Source: Anarhynchus alexandrinus | Lineage: Eukaryota > Chordata > Aves > Charadriiformes > Charadriidae | DNA: 64,000 nt | Assembly: GCA_008711295.1 (NCBI GenBank) | Contig: VUYV01000042.1 | Location: 1,071,834-1,135,833, forward strand | Direction: 5' to 3' | Shown: positions 63,280 through 64,000 of the stretch, in pieces | Numbering within the stretch: the stretch's first letter is position 1 | How the letters are laid out: each line of letters begins with the position of its first letter | Position numbers and translations under genes: made by a program | The notes under the pieces: generated by a model | Told to the model about the DNA's origin: nothing | Seen by the model: only the letters and a program-made list of their open reading frames with translations | Database searches by the model: none

Positions 63280-64000
63280 TTTGATTTTTTAGAAGGCAGA
63301 GCAGCAGGACATGAACAGGTGGTGGCTGGGAGCTGAATATGAGGGGAAAAGCAAGATGGTAATACTGCAGGTTCGGGATGACTTGCATGGGTGGATTAAT
63401 GGGAAACTGTATGACTATATAGAAGATCACATTGATATTCACAACTTTTCACAAGTTCAGGCAAAGTTCAAAGGACATTGAAAATATGACCACAAGAAAT
63501 GGGTTTATGACATGTAGAGCTGTGACACCCATGGATTAGGCTGAGGCGGTCACGTAGTTAATTATGCAGTAATTCAAGGAGTATATGTTCTTTTCTGTTC
63601 TCTTGTTGTGATTGTGAATGCAATTTATCACTCAATGAAAATAAGAATATCTTTTGCCACAACAGGTGCATTTCCATTAATACGGCAATGGATAGATGTA
63701 TTCTGGTCATACGACAGTGGTTTTCTAAGTAACGTGGCAGAGATGGTATTTTGGGAACAAAATGGCAGAAGGTACACTTGGCCTTTCACAGTCTCCTTCA
63801 TGAAGTATCTCTAGGGAGTTGCTATACTTTGTATCAGATGAATTTTTATGGCAGGCCAGATCCAGCTACCAGTGCTAGGCTGCGTGCCTAGCTAAATGAT
63901 CCCATGTATCACGCTCAATTTGAACATATTTCCTTCTAAGACAAAGATATTTAATTCTTTCCTATTTAACAGCTTTTATTTCAAGAATGTCATCACTTTT
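63280..64000. other. Non-coding sequence to window end
   Basis: No repeat or gene is recognised. The 68-codon plus-strand frame at 63608-63814 has no known domain. Confidence 0.5.

Noticed and set aside
1..64000. tRNA genes, rRNA, CRISPR arrays, operons, bacterial promoters
   Set aside because: I found no tRNA B-box with a foldable partner, no regularly spaced direct repeats and no compact gene order; the sequence is vertebrate nuclear DNA.

Overview
The window looks like non-coding nuclear DNA from a bird. It is AT-rich, with no compact genes, operons or prokaryotic features. The only sequences I recognise with confidence are CR1 LINE retrotransposon copies and solo LTRs of endogenous retroviruses of the type abundant in birds. 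The LTRs have TG...CA ends and 5-bp target-site duplications (TSDs), which fits the ERVL-like class III group. I cannot place the species or chromosome. The density of this LTR type suggests a bird other than chicken, but that is inference.

Layout: an LTR cut by the window edge (1-325); a GC-rich island of unknown origin (about 1336-1815); about 14 kb of AT-rich sequence with two weak minus-strand exon candidates (12.4-12.6 kb and 11.1-11.3 kb); a CR1 fragment holding only the 5' part of the element (16.2-16.8 kb); an antisense LTR (17.3-17.9 kb); a CR1 3' end (19.9-20.6 kb); a GC-richer, E-box-bearing single-copy-looking patch (22.7-23.1 kb); the longest unexplained ORF (25.1-25.7 kb); a complete solo LTR of a second family (26.8-27.5 kb); a minus-strand exon candidate with good splice signals (33.3 kb); an LTR 3' stub (34.4-34.5 kb); a CR1 (38.1-38.8 kb); a complete solo LTR (40.7-41.3 kb); an older CR1 (42.5-42.9 kb); a CR1 keeping part of its reverse transcriptase region (49.9-51.0 kb); a 2-kb CR1 with endonuclease and reverse transcriptase segments joined across an internal deletion (54.8-56.9 kb); and two complete solo LTRs (59.9-60.5 and 62.2-62.8 kb). 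Four LTRs have perfect 5-bp TSDs (GATGA, CATAT, CAAAT, CAGAC), so each is an independent insertion later reduced to a solo LTR. No internal proviral genes were recognised.

No protein-coding gene is demonstrated. The three exon-like segments are all on the minus strand, while six of seven LTRs point to the plus strand. That would fit large introns of a minus-strand gene, but this is a hypothesis. I did not find a new biological system. The most useful leads are the exon candidates, the GC-rich patches, a perfect 32-bp palindrome and a recurrent A-run/CCCC motif.
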